Both the position numbers and the translations under genes were made by a program. From contig JAHJTV010000103.1 of the NCBI GenBank assembly GCA_018829445.1, positions 107,428 to 171,427 of the forward strand: DNA of 64,000 nt, given 5' to 3'. Numbering within the stretch: position 1 is the first letter of the stretch; each line of letters opens with the position of its first letter. The DNA comes from a bacterium. GTDB lineage: Bacteria; SAR324; XYD2-FULL-50-16. This document shows, piece by piece, positions 36,402 to 46,538 of this stretch. The notes under the pieces were generated by a model. The model worked only from the letters and a program-made list of their open reading frames with translations. It ran no database searches and was not told the DNA's origin.

Positions 36402-37205
36402 ATGAAACTGATATCAGGGTGGAATCTAATTAAATTGTACACGATTCTGGTATATATCTTTATGTTTACACCGATTGTTGCAGTTGTAATCTTATCTTTC
36501 AACCCACAACAGTTTGGCTCTTTTCCCATGGAGGGATTCAGCTTTCGCTGGTACGTCAAACTGGCACAAAATCAAACGATCCTGGGTGCGTTTCAAAACT
36601 CCATTGTCCTGGGATCCCTAACTGCTATCTGTGTCACAGCCATCGGAGTTCCGGCAGCATTTGCTTTTGTTCGCTACGATTTTCCGGGGAAAAACACGTT
36701 AAACACCCTGCTGTTGACACCGATTATGATTCCCGAAGTTGTTCTGGGTGTTGCGTTGTTACTGTTTATTCGGTGGCTACAACAACCAAAGAGTTTCATG
36801 TTGCTACTTATCGGGCATGTAATTCTAACACTTCCGTTTGTACTGCTAGTAGTTCAAGCGCGATTGGTGGGAATCAAAAAGGTGTATGAGGAAGCAGCAT
36901 TAACTCTGGGAGCAAATTCGTTTCAAACTTTCAGGGAAATCGTGCTTCCACTGCTTACACCGGCTATACTAGCGGGAATGTTATTCGCATTTACCATCTC
37001 ATTCGATGATGTAACTGCCACATTGTTTTGGGCGACAGCCCGCAATCAAACCGTACCCGTTAAAATTTTCGGGATGCTGCGAAATAGTATCAGCCCTGAA
37101 ATAAATGCATTGGGAACAGTCATGATCGTTTTGACCGTTTCTACCCCTTTGCTCGCAGGTTTTCTGTCGCGTCGATTCGCTAGAGGATCGGGAGATAAAA
37201 ATTAA
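36402..37205 (+). CDS. Spermidine/putrescine-type ABC permease (PotC-like)
   Basis: 267 residues, six helices, PotC-like. The EAA loop is EEAALTLGANSFQTFREIVLPLLTPA (about 165-190). The ending SFDDVTATLFW is the usual PotC feature. A TAAGGAG lies five bases before the ATG. It pairs with the preceding permease. The C-terminus RRFARGSGDKN is basic and cytoplasmic. Confidence 0.88.
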   Translation: MKLISGWNLIKLYTILVYIFMFTPIVAVVILSFNPQQFGSFPMEGFSFRWYVKLAQNQTILGAFQNSIVLGSLTAICVTAIGVPAAFAFVRYDFPGKNTLNTLLLTPIMIPEVVLGVALLLFIRWLQQPKSFMLLLIGHVILTLPFVLLVVQARLVGIKKVYEEAALTLGANSFQTFREIVLPLLTPAILAGMLFAFTISFDDVTATLFWATARNQTVPVKIFGMLRNSISPEINALGTVMIVLTVSTPLLAGFLSRRFARGSGDKN

Positions 37206-37324
37206 TATCCTTTCACTGGCGGGAACGGGTAAGGAAGTACGCTGAAATATTTTTGAAGAAGATCCAAGACAGAAATCGGAATCCAAAATTCGATGTATTG
37301 AAAAAACTCAAAGGAGGAAAACCA

Positions 37325-38485
37325 ATGAAAAAAACGTTAGGAAAAGACATTGACAATGCCTACAAACGTTACAAAGAAGGGGAACTCCCTCGCCGCGATT
37401 TTGTTAGATACTTGGGAATGACAGGAGCAATCATCGGCTTGGCCGGAGGTCCGTTCAGCTATCTGGCGAAAGAAGCCATGGCAGCACAATCGATTCGATT
37501 TGACGGCTGGGGAGGCGTTGTTTCAGAAGCCTTTCAAAAATTTGCATTTAAACCTTTCTCCAAGGCAACCGGCATTGAGGTGATAGAAGGTGAATTTGGA
37601 GATGCCGATGCCTATTTAACAAGAGTTAAAGCCTCTTATCCACCTGGAGGAGAGTATAATTTAGCGCACTTAAGTGGTGTGTTTGATTATGCTCGCTATG
37701 TTGGTTTGGGCTTTGACTCGGTTCTGGATGAAAGCAAAATTCCGAATTTAAAAAACGTAATGCCGGCGATGATGGAGCCTTATCGTGCCATTACCAAAGG
37801 TAAACTGTCGGCTGTTCCTTATGACTTTGGTCAGACGGGAATTGCTTACAATACAAAGCAGATTTCAAAAAACGAAGCTGAAAAACTGGGTGCTGCCCTG
37901 CTTTGGCAAAAGGATCTCAAGGGAAAATTGGGAAGCTGGACCGATTGGCGTACTAATATATGGTATGCAGCTTTAAAAACGGGGCAGGATCCAAATAATA
38001 TTAAATATATGGATCAAATGTGGGATGCCCTGAGAGAACAGCGTGAACTTATGAAAAAGTACTGGGGTTCTGGAGCTGAATTAATGAGTCTACTTGCTAA
38101 TGAAGAGATTTATGCGACTGTTGCCTGGTCAGGTAGAGTTGCAGCATTGCAGGCACAGGGACATCCCATCGGGTTTCTGGCTCCTTATGGTACTTTTTCC
38201 TGGCAGGAGTGTATTTTTGTATTGAAAGGAACTGACATGGATATAGCGCATAAGCTGCTGAATTACATGCTGGCTCCAGAAGCTGCCATTGCTGTTGCTA
38301 TTGGTCAGAAATATCCATCCAGTCTGGATCCGACCAAAATATCGATGCCAAAAGAAGTGCAGGAACTGCCGGGATTTGATCCAACAGGAAAAATGAAAGG
38401 TTATCTCTTTGCCGATCCCAATTACTGGAACAGCAAGCAGGTAGAATGGGCAGAAAAGTGGGACCGTATTCGAGCTGGCGGATAA
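37325..38485 (+). CDS. PotD/PotF-like substrate-binding protein with Tat-type signal
   Basis: 386 residues from the ATG at 37325, which has AAAGGAGGA upstream; the longer frame from 37253 lacks a signal. The N-terminal stretch holds twin arginines R23-R24 in PRRDFVRYLG, then a hydrophobic run to about residue 52 ending AMAAQ, a Tat-like export signal on a PotD-type protein. The mature protein follows the extracellular binding protein class 1/PotD fold, with SIRFDGWGGVVSE at the start and TGIAYNTKQISK in the middle. It delivers the ligand to the two permeases. The Tat signal suggests folding before export. Confidence 0.8.
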   Translation: MKKTLGKDIDNAYKRYKEGELPRRDFVRYLGMTGAIIGLAGGPFSYLAKEAMAAQSIRFDGWGGVVSEAFQKFAFKPFSKATGIEVIEGEFGDADAYLTRVKASYPPGGEYNLAHLSGVFDYARYVGLGFDSVLDESKIPNLKNVMPAMMEPYRAITKGKLSAVPYDFGQTGIAYNTKQISKNEAEKLGAALLWQKDLKGKLGSWTDWRTNIWYAALKTGQDPNNIKYMDQMWDALREQRELMKKYWGSGAELMSLLANEEIYATVAWSGRVAALQAQGHPIGFLAPYGTFSWQECIFVLKGTDMDIAHKLLNYMLAPEAAIAVAIGQKYPSSLDPTKISMPKEVQELPGFDPTGKMKGYLFADPNYWNSKQVEWAEKWDRIRAGG

Positions 38486-38559
38486 GTTCTCAGACTGGTG
38501 AGGGCGTGCTATGAAAAAAGCGCGCACCTCTTTATTAACTTCAACCAATTAGTAAATCA

Positions 38560-39672
38560 ATGGAAAAGCAAAAAAAGGCTGACAACTCATATCTAGTCCA
38601 GTTCAAGGGAATCGTTAAACGATTCGGCGATGTGGTGGCTGTGGAAAAGATTGATCTGGACATCGAAGAAGGATCGCTGGTTACTCTGCTGGGTCCCTCC
38701 GGTTGTGGTAAAACTACCTTGTTGCGAATGCTGGCAGGACTGGAAACCCCTTCCGAAGGGGATATCCTGGTTAAGGGAAACCGCATCAATGATACACCAG
38801 TCCACAAACGAAACCTGGGGATGATTTTTCAAAATTATGCTCTATTTCCCCATAAAACGATTTTTGATAACGTGGCCTTTGGTTTAAAATACCGCAACGT
38901 TTCCAAATCTGAAATCAAGAGCAAAGTTGCCAAAGCTCTGCAAATGGTTAGACTTCCCGGTGTTGAAGACAGAATGCCGACCCAGTTGTCAGGCGGGCAA
39001 CAGCAAAGAATCGCCATGGCACGGGCTATCGTTATTGAGCCGGATGTGCTGCTTATGGATGAACCGCTGTCAGCTCTTGATGAAAACCTCAGGGAAGACA
39101 TGCGAAGAGAGGTGGATAACCTGCAGCAGGAACTGGGAGTAACCACTATTTTTGTCACACACGATCAACGCGAAGCGCTTTCCATGTCGGATAAAATTGT
39201 AGTGATGAAAAATGGAATTAAACAACAAGAAGGGCCTCCGGAAGAGGTTTATAACAATCCCGTTAATCATTTTGTAGCAGATTTTTTAGGGCACTCCAAT
39301 TTTGTTAAAGGTGAAATAGTTGGTAATGAAGCTGATTTTACCCATGTTAAGCTGAAGGATAATTCTGTCATTGCTGTTGAGACCAGTGAAAACTGGAAAG
39401 TTGGTGATCAGGCTGAGATTGTTTTTCGAGCTCAGAAAATCGTTCTGGAAACCAAATCAGAAGCAACCCCAGCAGGGCATGATAACCTCTTCTCAGGAGT
39501 CGTCAAGGATCGTAGCTACATGGGAGGCGAAATCAGTTATTTTATTGAATTAGAAGCGGGTAATACATTACATGCCATCAATATGGTGAAATCCACTCCC
39601 TATCAAAAAGGTGACAATGTACAAGTCCGGGTTGCTCCCCGGCATTGTCGATTGCTCTCTCCTGAATCCTAA
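38560..39672 (+). CDS. Spermidine/putrescine-type ABC transporter ATPase (PotA-like)
   Basis: 370 residues: an ABC domain (about 10-245) and a C-terminal TOBE domain (about 285-365). Walker A is GPSGCGKTT (about 45-53), the signature is LSGGQQQRIAMARA and Walker B is VLLMDEPLSALDENLRED, with the switch histidine in FVTHDQREAL. It powers the permease pair encoded just upstream. No strong ribosome site is visible before the ATG, which lies 74 bases after the binding-protein gene. Confidence 0.93.
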   Translation: MEKQKKADNSYLVQFKGIVKRFGDVVAVEKIDLDIEEGSLVTLLGPSGCGKTTLLRMLAGLETPSEGDILVKGNRINDTPVHKRNLGMIFQNYALFPHKTIFDNVAFGLKYRNVSKSEIKSKVAKALQMVRLPGVEDRMPTQLSGGQQQRIAMARAIVIEPDVLLMDEPLSALDENLREDMRREVDNLQQELGVTTIFVTHDQREALSMSDKIVVMKNGIKQQEGPPEEVYNNPVNHFVADFLGHSNFVKGEIVGNEADFTHVKLKDNSVIAVETSENWKVGDQAEIVFRAQKIVLETKSEATPAGHDNLFSGVVKDRSYMGGEISYFIELEAGNTLHAINMVKSTPYQKGDNVQVRVAPRHCRLLSPES

Positions 39673-39689
39673 GTTATTGGAGGAAAAAG

Positions 39690-40724
39690 TTGACCGTATC
39701 AATTGAAATGCGGATCGGAGTGCAATTTAAGAATTGTATCTCGACTATTGATTCACACACTGCAGGAGAATCAACTCGCCTTGTTATAAATGGTATCGGC
39801 CCACTTCCCGGATCCACTATGAAGGAAAAACGCGATTACTTCATACAAAACCTGGATCATATACGGAAGCAACTCACACTAGAACCCAGGGGGCACCGCG
39901 ATATTTTAACTGCTGTGGTGACCAAACCGGTGACGTCTGAAGCTTCCTTCGGTTTAATTTATATGGATCCACGACGATATCCCTTTCTTTGCGGCCATGC
40001 TACTATCGGAGCGGTTGTCACCCTGATCGATATCGGCTTTATCTCCCTTGCCGATGGAAAACAGTTTGTTACAGTGGATACGCCATCCGGCCCTATGAAA
40101 ACCTCTGTTGAAGTGAAAAACGGCAGGGCTGTAAGTGTCACTTTACGAATGGTCCCTTCTTTCACCTATAAAACCGGTGAGCGCGTCAATGTTCCGGGTT
40201 ATGGAGAATTGGAAGGAGAAACCGTTTGTGTGGGTGGATTCTTTATCATGATCAATGCCTCTCAGATTAACATTGCACTGAAGCCGGAAAACTCCCGCCA
40301 GTTAATCGACTTGGGAATGACCTTGATTGAATGCGCCAATCAACAATTGTCTGTCGCTCACCCCGAGCGCCCCGAAGTAGATTCAATCGATGTGGTAGAA
40401 TTTTATGATGATATCAAAGACGGCTCAAAACACAGCCGCGGCATTGTAATATACGGCGAATCACACATGGATCGTTCTCCCTGCGGAACAGGGACAACCG
40501 CAAAAATGACACTTCTGCAACACTTGGGACATCTTAAGATAGGAGAAACCTATATCAACGCAGGACCGTTGGGTACTGAATTTAGAGGCTGCTTGATAGA
40601 AGAAACAAAATTAGGAAAACAACCCGTTGTTATCGCAGAGATTACCGGAAACGCACAGATAACCGGCTATCACCAATTTGTGTTAGATGCGAACGATCCC
40701 TTCCCTGAAGGATTTCTAATATGA
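39690..40724 (+). CDS. Proline racemase-family enzyme (4-hydroxyproline epimerase-like)
   Basis: 344 residues from a TTG start that has GGAGGAAAAAG directly before it; the first ATG is at 39708. This is a proline-racemase fold with two catalytic cysteines, C101 in LCGHATIG and C265 in DRSPCGTGTTAKM. Having both cysteines points to a racemase or epimerase; the 3-hydroxyproline dehydratases have a threonine at the second place. DSHTAGESTR near residue 21 is the other conserved stretch. Its 3' end overlaps the amidohydrolase gene by four bases. The substrate could be proline, hydroxyproline or a related cyclic amino acid. Confidence 0.87.
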   Translation: MTVSIEMRIGVQFKNCISTIDSHTAGESTRLVINGIGPLPGSTMKEKRDYFIQNLDHIRKQLTLEPRGHRDILTAVVTKPVTSEASFGLIYMDPRRYPFLCGHATIGAVVTLIDIGFISLADGKQFVTVDTPSGPMKTSVEVKNGRAVSVTLRMVPSFTYKTGERVNVPGYGELEGETVCVGGFFIMINASQINIALKPENSRQLIDLGMTLIECANQQLSVAHPERPEVDSIDVVEFYDDIKDGSKHSRGIVIYGESHMDRSPCGTGTTAKMTLLQHLGHLKIGETYINAGPLGTEFRGCLIEETKLGKQPVVIAEITGNAQITGYHQFVLDANDPFPEGFLI

Positions 40725-42367
40725 GTGGTTTTTCACAAATCCCCCAACTGATTCTTACCAATGGTAAATTTTACACCCAGGATAATACCATATCTGCAGC
40801 AGAGGCGATAGCTATCGCCAACGGTAGGATAATAGGACTTGGAGATAGTAAAACCATCTTAAAGTCAGCAGAGCACCAGACAGAAATAATAAACCTGGGC
40901 GGTAGGCGTGTCCTTCCGGGAATGATAGATTCCCATTTTCATTATCATGAATGGGCCTTCATGCGCAGACATCTGAACCTGGCAAAGGTTTCCTCATTCG
41001 CAGAATGCCTGACCGTTTTAAAAAACGAAGCGAATAAGAAAAATCCTGGAGAATGGATTATCGGGCAGGGGTTCAACGAGTCGGATTGGCCGGAAAACAA
41101 AATGCCGCTGCGCAAGGATTTAGACCGGATTACGACAGCTCATCCTTTGATAATCTGGAGATGTGATCTCCACTTGGCCGTTGCCAATTCAGTTGCTTTA
41201 GGAATTGCGAATATCGGACCTGACACCCCAAATCCGCCAGAAGGTATAATCGAAAAAGATGGAACATCCCAACCCACCGGAGTTTTACGAGAGCTGGCTA
41301 TCAATCTGGTAAAAAAAACTATCCTGGAACTCATGGATAAAGATATCGTCAATGCGATGTATGAGGGGATTCATACATTGAATGGCTTAGGATTAACCGG
41401 AGTTCATGATATCCGACTAATGGGAGGTTTGGAAGGAGCATCTGCATTAAAAGCCTGGGAGTCTCTGGAACAATCAACAACTATGAATATTAGAGCTTGG
41501 GTAGCACTGCCGGGTGAGTATCTGGATGAGGCCATTACTCTGGGACTGAAATCAGGCTTTGGTAATGATAAACTTCGCATTGGGCATGTTAAATTTTTTG
41601 CAGACGGCGGAATGGGTGCCCGCACTGCCTATATGATCGATCCTTACCTGGATGCTGATGTCGGCATGCCCTTGACTCCCATGAGTGAGCTGGAATTCGC
41701 ATTAAAAAGGGCGGATAATTCCGGTCTGGCGGTTATGATCCATGCCATAGGTGATCGTACTAACCGGGAGTTAGTCGATCTGCTGGAAAGGGTAATGTGT
41801 TCATCATCTCAGCAACAGCAGAAACAGACACAGCCCTCAATGCCCCACCGGATAGAACATCTGCAAATGATCCGCACCGAAGATATTCAGCGTCTGGGGG
41901 CTATCAAACGGGTAGCAGGATGTGTTCAACCGCATAACCTGGTACTCGATATCAATATGGTGGAACAAAGTGTGGGAAACAAAGGCAGATTTGCTTACTG
42001 TTTTCGAGATATGCTCGATGCCGGTATTAATGTGATGTTTAGTTCAGACACCCCCGTATGTGATCCCAGCCCCCTGGTTGGTATTCATGCTGCAGTTACC
42101 CGGCAAAGAGCAGATGGCACACCCAAAAATGGTTGGTACCCTGACCAAAAAGTAACAGTGGAAGAAGCAATTTATGCTTATACGATGGCTCCTGCCTTAG
42201 CTAGTGGCGCTGGGCATACTCTTGGCAGTCTCTCCATTGGGAAATTTGCTGATATGGTGGTGCTGGACAGAGACATCCTATCCATTGATCCGGCGGATAT
42301 TATCAATACCTCAGTTGAGCTAACCTTAGTGGATGGCCAGATCGCTTACCGTACTGCCAATCTATAA
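40721..42367 (+). CDS. YtcJ-type amidohydrolase
   Basis: 548 residues of the amidohydrolase 3 group. The metal-site HxH is in MIDSHFHYHEW (about 69-79). Further conserved parts are FADGGMGARTA, MIHAIGDR, MPHRIEHLQM and FSSDTPVCDPSP. Members hydrolyse amide or cyclic-amide bonds, often of unknown substrates. It is the last gene of the operon and overlaps the racemase gene by four bases (ATGA). With the M20 enzyme it gives the operon two different amide-cleaving activities. Confidence 0.85.
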   Translation: MSGFSQIPQLILTNGKFYTQDNTISAAEAIAIANGRIIGLGDSKTILKSAEHQTEIINLGGRRVLPGMIDSHFHYHEWAFMRRHLNLAKVSSFAECLTVLKNEANKKNPGEWIIGQGFNESDWPENKMPLRKDLDRITTAHPLIIWRCDLHLAVANSVALGIANIGPDTPNPPEGIIEKDGTSQPTGVLRELAINLVKKTILELMDKDIVNAMYEGIHTLNGLGLTGVHDIRLMGGLEGASALKAWESLEQSTTMNIRAWVALPGEYLDEAITLGLKSGFGNDKLRIGHVKFFADGGMGARTAYMIDPYLDADVGMPLTPMSELEFALKRADNSGLAVMIHAIGDRTNRELVDLLERVMCSSSQQQQKQTQPSMPHRIEHLQMIRTEDIQRLGAIKRVAGCVQPHNLVLDINMVEQSVGNKGRFAYCFRDMLDAGINVMFSSDTPVCDPSPLVGIHAAVTRQRADGTPKNGWYPDQKVTVEEAIYAYTMAPALASGAGHTLGSLSIGKFADMVVLDRDILSIDPADIINTSVELTLVDGQIAYRTANL

Positions 42368-42454
42368 CCGCAACAACATAATGTTATTTTTTTGTACATC
42401 TCATTCAATTAGATAAGAATTCAGGTGGGTTCGCTTTTTGGTGAATCCTTGTGG

Positions 42455-45400
42455 CTACTCTTTGGATGTTGTGTGTGACTTGTCCAGTTTGATTATCAGC
42501 ATTAATATTTTTTCCAGTGTGACGTTAATGTTTGCAATATCAAAACTTTGAGAATGCTTTACCAGTGATTTTGAAAATACATTCAACTGTTCCAGCCGAT
42601 GCTTTTGGCTTATTTGCTCCAGTCGGTTTCCAAGCACATGAATTTGATCCATTTTAAAGGCACCTTTTTTGATTGCCATTATCTCAGGCATTACATCTTT
42701 TTTTAATGCTAACAATAGATCAGATATTGCCACAATACCGTTAAAAACGGATTCATCGGAATCATCATCGCTTTTCTCCGTAGCATCCCGTGCCACCGTC
42801 ACCAACTTTTGATGTTTTAAATGGAGTGTGAGTTCATGCAGCAATTCATCGACTCGAATTGGTTTGTTGAGATGGCCTTCTATTCCGGCATCAATGATTT
42901 TTTCTTTATCACTTTCTCTGATCGAAGCGGTCAAGGCAATTATGGGGATCTGCTTTGTAACCGGATTTTCCTTAAGCCGTTTGGATGCATTAATACCATT
43001 CATCACCGGCATCCTTATATCCATCAGAATTAGGTCGGGTTGATATTCACTGGCCAATAAAATTGCTTCTTCCCCATTTTGAGCTCCGATCACCTCCAGG
43101 TTAACTTTTTTAAGCATCTCCTTCAATAAGGTGCGGTTTGATTCAACATCATCAGCAACAAGAATTTTTGCCCGATAAAAACAAATGGATTCCAGGCAAA
43201 GAACCTCTTTGCTGGTTGTTGGTTTATTTATAAATGATACAGCAACATCATATAAGGTGATTGTAAATATGCTCCCCTGATTTTTGGCGCTGGTAACAGA
43301 AATGCTCCCATTCATTAAACCGAGGAGTTTATTGGTGATAGACAATCCCAGTCCGGTACCCCCATACTCTGAATTGCTCTGACCTGTTTGCTGGACAAAA
43401 GATTCGAATATCATTTTCTGCTCATTTGCAGAAATACCAATACCGGTATCTTCGACAGATATGATTAAATCCACCAGATCGCTCCGATCAGCTTTTATAA
43501 CTGTTTTAACCGATAGTTTTACATGTCCTTGATGTGTAAATTTGACGGCATTTCCCACAAGATTGAGCAACACTTGTCGAAGTCTTGTTTCATCCAGCAA
43601 CAATGTTTCTTTCAGGTTTTCATCGATCTCAATAATAAAACTCAGATTTTTACCGGAGACCTTAAGTTTAAAAATCTGTTCAATTTCATCGATCAGGTTT
43701 TTGATATTTATATCTGAGTGTTGAATCTTAAATTGCCCGGCCTCTATTTTAGAAAGATCAAGAATATCATTGATTAATGTTAGCAGATTCTTACCTGATA
43801 TTTTGATGGCGGTGAGATAGTCTCTCTGTTTTTGATCGGAGACCATAGTGCTCAACAACTCACTGAATCCGATAACGGCATTTAGTGGCGTTCGAATCTC
43901 ATGGCTCATATTGGCCAGGAATTCACTTTTAACCTGGTTGGCCTTTTCCGCTTCCAATTTGGCTTCCAACAGGTTTTGCTGTGCTGTTTTACGGTCTGTT
44001 ATATCAATAATATGACCGATAAAATGAAGCGGATTAAGATTTGAATCCCTTATTAAGGAAGCACTCAGGAGTACCCAAATAATATGTCCCTGTTTGTGAA
44101 TGTATCTTTTTTCCAGCTGGAAGGTTGAAGCTTTCCCCTTCAAAAGATCTTGTACTTGTTTCAGGTCGAGATATAAGTCTTCCGGATAGGTAAGTTTTTT
44201 AAAACTGGTCTTTAAAAGCTCCTTTTCAGTATAACCGACAATTGTTCCAAACGCCTGATTAACCTTGATAAAATCTCCCTCCAGAGTAGCCAGTACAATT
44301 CCATGTGCAGCTGCCTCAAAAGCCCCTCTGAATTGTTCTTCGCTGACCAGTAGCTTATTCAGAGTGGTTTTCAATTCATCATTGCTATCTTCAAGTTCGA
44401 GATTCTTTTTTTCGAGCAGTTGTTGTGCTCTTCTAATTTCCTCATCGGCTTGAATTATGCGTTGAAAAGAGCGAGCATTTTCTATTGCCAGACCACATAC
44501 ATCCAGAATGGAAAGGGCTAGGTTTAAATATTTTTCTCGATATTCCGGAAAGTCCAATCCCACAACAAACAGGATTCCCAGCGTTTCACTCCTTCTCTGA
44601 ATCCTGAGTAAAAAACCGGAATCTACCTCTTTCCAGATATCCCTGGCATCAAATCCTTTTATAAGCTCGGCAAGGTTGTCGTCGGTGATTTTTGAGGACT
44701 CAGAAGATTTCGGTAGTGGTTCCGGTTTATTGTCAATAAATGAAATATACGAAAGATCTCTGGCTGCAAACAGCATGGAAAAAAGATCGATTACCTGTTG
44801 AACAACTTCTTTTTCATTTATAGTTCTCACCAATTCTTTGAGAAGATCAACTGCCATGGCATAATCGGAAACCTTTTTCTGGGTTTCCTGTAAGTCAACA
44901 AAAGCGGTTTGCTTCTCACGCTTCAACCGATACTCCTGTACAATTTTGTTCAAAAAAAGGCGGCAATATCCCAAACCGATCGGTACGGTCACGCAGGGCA
45001 AATTGACGTATTCTGCGAACTCAGTTGCGTGTCTGCCAATATCCGAATTAATTCCCGTGTCCAATAACACCAGTTGCTGTGCCGCCTCGGAAAAAAAATC
45101 TCCGGCGATCTTCTGATCAAATCCCCACCTGAACAGCCAGTATTGCCAACGAAGCAACCACCCCGGGGTCATCAGGTACGCCCCTTCCTTAATATAACTT
45201 TCGATAAACCCGGCATCTGCAAATAGATAAAGATCGTGTGGAAGTTTTTGGATGTTGCAGGGCGGCAGATTTTCGGAAGGGACTTCAAGTTGAGAGATGC
45301 AGCAACCGCCAATGATGTCTATCTGATCACATTCTTTACCAGGGGAAAGTACCTCAACCAAATCATGCCAGGAAAGCTGTGGATTTCCGCAATTGGAGGG

Positions 45401-45502
45401 ATAAGCAAGCAGGATTATATCGTCGAAAGCTTCCAGTTTAATCGCCGTCTTTAGCTCTTCGAAAACGTTCTCACAACAAACAATGCACAATTTATTATTC
45501 AC
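42455..45502 (-). CDS. Hybrid histidine kinase with N-terminal DUF1638-like domain
   Basis: 1015 residues from a GTG at 45502 that overlaps the preceding gene's stop; an upstream ATG at 45625 would overlap that gene by 131 bases and give a non-family N-terminus. Domains in order: DUF1638-like region (about 1-190; CIVCCENVFEELK, GYCRLF and YLMTPGWL are its recognisable parts), GAF (about 215-345), short coil, PAS/PAC (about 385-505), HisKA with H534 in NMSHEIRTPLNAV, HATPase_c (about 640-755; N651, GIGISANE, GGTGLGLS), receiver domain with D828 in LILMDIRMP (about 778-895) and a C-terminal helical tail (about 920-1010) like a degenerate Hpt domain without its histidine motif. No membrane segment, so cytoplasmic. 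DUF1638 normally occurs beside corrinoid methyltransferases, and here it is a kinase sensor domain in such an operon. Confidence 0.8.
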   Translation of the reverse strand: MNNKLCIVCCENVFEELKTAIKLEAFDDIILLAYPSNCGNPQLSWHDLVEVLSPGKECDQIDIIGGCCISQLEVPSENLPPCNIQKLPHDLYLFADAGFIESYIKEGAYLMTPGWLLRWQYWLFRWGFDQKIAGDFFSEAAQQLVLLDTGINSDIGRHATEFAEYVNLPCVTVPIGLGYCRLFLNKIVQEYRLKREKQTAFVDLQETQKKVSDYAMAVDLLKELVRTINEKEVVQQVIDLFSMLFAARDLSYISFIDNKPEPLPKSSESSKITDDNLAELIKGFDARDIWKEVDSGFLLRIQRRSETLGILFVVGLDFPEYREKYLNLALSILDVCGLAIENARSFQRIIQADEEIRRAQQLLEKKNLELEDSNDELKTTLNKLLVSEEQFRGAFEAAAHGIVLATLEGDFIKVNQAFGTIVGYTEKELLKTSFKKLTYPEDLYLDLKQVQDLLKGKASTFQLEKRYIHKQGHIIWVLLSASLIRDSNLNPLHFIGHIIDITDRKTAQQNLLEAKLEAEKANQVKSEFLANMSHEIRTPLNAVIGFSELLSTMVSDQKQRDYLTAIKISGKNLLTLINDILDLSKIEAGQFKIQHSDINIKNLIDEIEQIFKLKVSGKNLSFIIEIDENLKETLLLDETRLRQVLLNLVGNAVKFTHQGHVKLSVKTVIKADRSDLVDLIISVEDTGIGISANEQKMIFESFVQQTGQSNSEYGGTGLGLSITNKLLGLMNGSISVTSAKNQGSIFTITLYDVAVSFINKPTTSKEVLCLESICFYRAKILVADDVESNRTLLKEMLKKVNLEVIGAQNGEEAILLASEYQPDLILMDIRMPVMNGINASKRLKENPVTKQIPIIALTASIRESDKEKIIDAGIEGHLNKPIRVDELLHELTLHLKHQKLVTVARDATEKSDDDSDESVFNGIVAISDLLLALKKDVMPEIMAIKKGAFKMDQIHVLGNRLEQISQKHRLEQLNVFSKSLVKHSQSFDIANINVTLEKILMLIIKLDKSHTTSKE

Positions 45503-46538
45503 CGCTTTCAATCCAATCAAGAGGGTAATTTCCCCATTTCTGAGTTGCGTCAGAAATGGCATGTAAGACTTCATCCGGAACCTGCCAGGGAATTTCCCCA
45601 TGGTTGTCAGCCAAGATAAAGCCACCTTGTAAACCTGCTTTCGCGATACACTCTTTTACAATATGCTCTGTTTGCTCCGGTTTCCAGCGACGCATCTCTA
45701 CACCATTCAGGTTGCCAAGGATTGTTAACTTACCCTGGCAGGCGGATTTTAAGGCTGACAGATCCTCTAAAGCGCTGACACCCACCACTGAGCTGCCGGT
45801 TTCTGCAATTTCATCCACGATTGATAAACAACGCCCGGATGCAAGATGAGTCGCCGTAGGCCCATTTATTTGCGCCAGGGTGCGTTTGGCAACTTCAAAT
45901 CCGGTTTTGAGATACAGATCCTTCGGGATAATGGTGGGTGAAGATACCGGGTCAAAATAGGCAATTGCCGTAGAACCTGTTTCAAACTGAGCATTGGCCC
46001 ACTCAACGCAGAAAGCTTCATTAATCCTCATCAGTTGTTCGAATAATTCAGGCTCTCCATATAGCAGATCCAGATAATTATCAAAGCCCATTTGCATTAC
46101 GGGTAGCGAAAATGGGGACATTACGACCCCCAATATGGGAATTTCATCACCAACTTTCGCTTTCAGCATCGAACAGGATTTGAGTACTTTGGCAAGGCAC
46201 TTTGTATTCTTGATATCAGGAGGTTTCAGGGTTTTAATGTCATCCGGTCCACGAATAAAAGGTGTTCCCGAATTGGGTGGCCCATCTTCCCTGTAGATTA
46301 CATTGCCTCCCCATGCTTCAACTTCGATCGGACCATAATAAAAGTTATTAATACAATCGATATTATACTTGTTTCTCAGAAGCAGTTGTCCCTTCACCAC
46401 ATATTCAGCCTTGGAAAAATACTCTTTGATTGATAATCCAAGCTCCTTGGCTCCATGCATACTGACCAGCAGAAAAAGCGGAACCCGATCAGGTTCCTTG
46501 TGCTGCATGGTTTGTAGTACACGTTCCATCGAATTCAT
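45495..46538 (-). CDS. UroD/MtaA-like methyltransferase-family protein
   Basis: 347 residues, uroporphyrinogen decarboxylase fold, closest in pattern to methylcobamide:CoM methyltransferase-like proteins. It begins MERVLQTMQHKEPDRVPLF and has FSLPVMQMGFDNYLDLLY. The usual zinc motif of MtaA/MtbA (H-x-C and a later C) is not present: position 231 reads HLASGR with no cysteine two residues on, and the C-terminal SPGC-like place reads ADNHGEIP. So it may bind a metal differently, or sense rather than transfer methyl groups. AAGGAGGT lies six bases before the ATG. It overlaps the corrinoid gene by four bases and the kinase start by eight. Confidence 0.78.
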   Translation of the reverse strand: MNSMERVLQTMQHKEPDRVPLFLLVSMHGAKELGLSIKEYFSKAEYVVKGQLLLRNKYNIDCINNFYYGPIEVEAWGGNVIYREDGPPNSGTPFIRGPDDIKTLKPPDIKNTKCLAKVLKSCSMLKAKVGDEIPILGVVMSPFSLPVMQMGFDNYLDLLYGEPELFEQLMRINEAFCVEWANAQFETGSTAIAYFDPVSSPTIIPKDLYLKTGFEVAKRTLAQINGPTATHLASGRCLSIVDEIAETGSSVVGVSALEDLSALKSACQGKLTILGNLNGVEMRRWKPEQTEHIVKECIAKAGLQGGFILADNHGEIPWQVPDEVLHAISDATQKWGNYPLDWIESGE

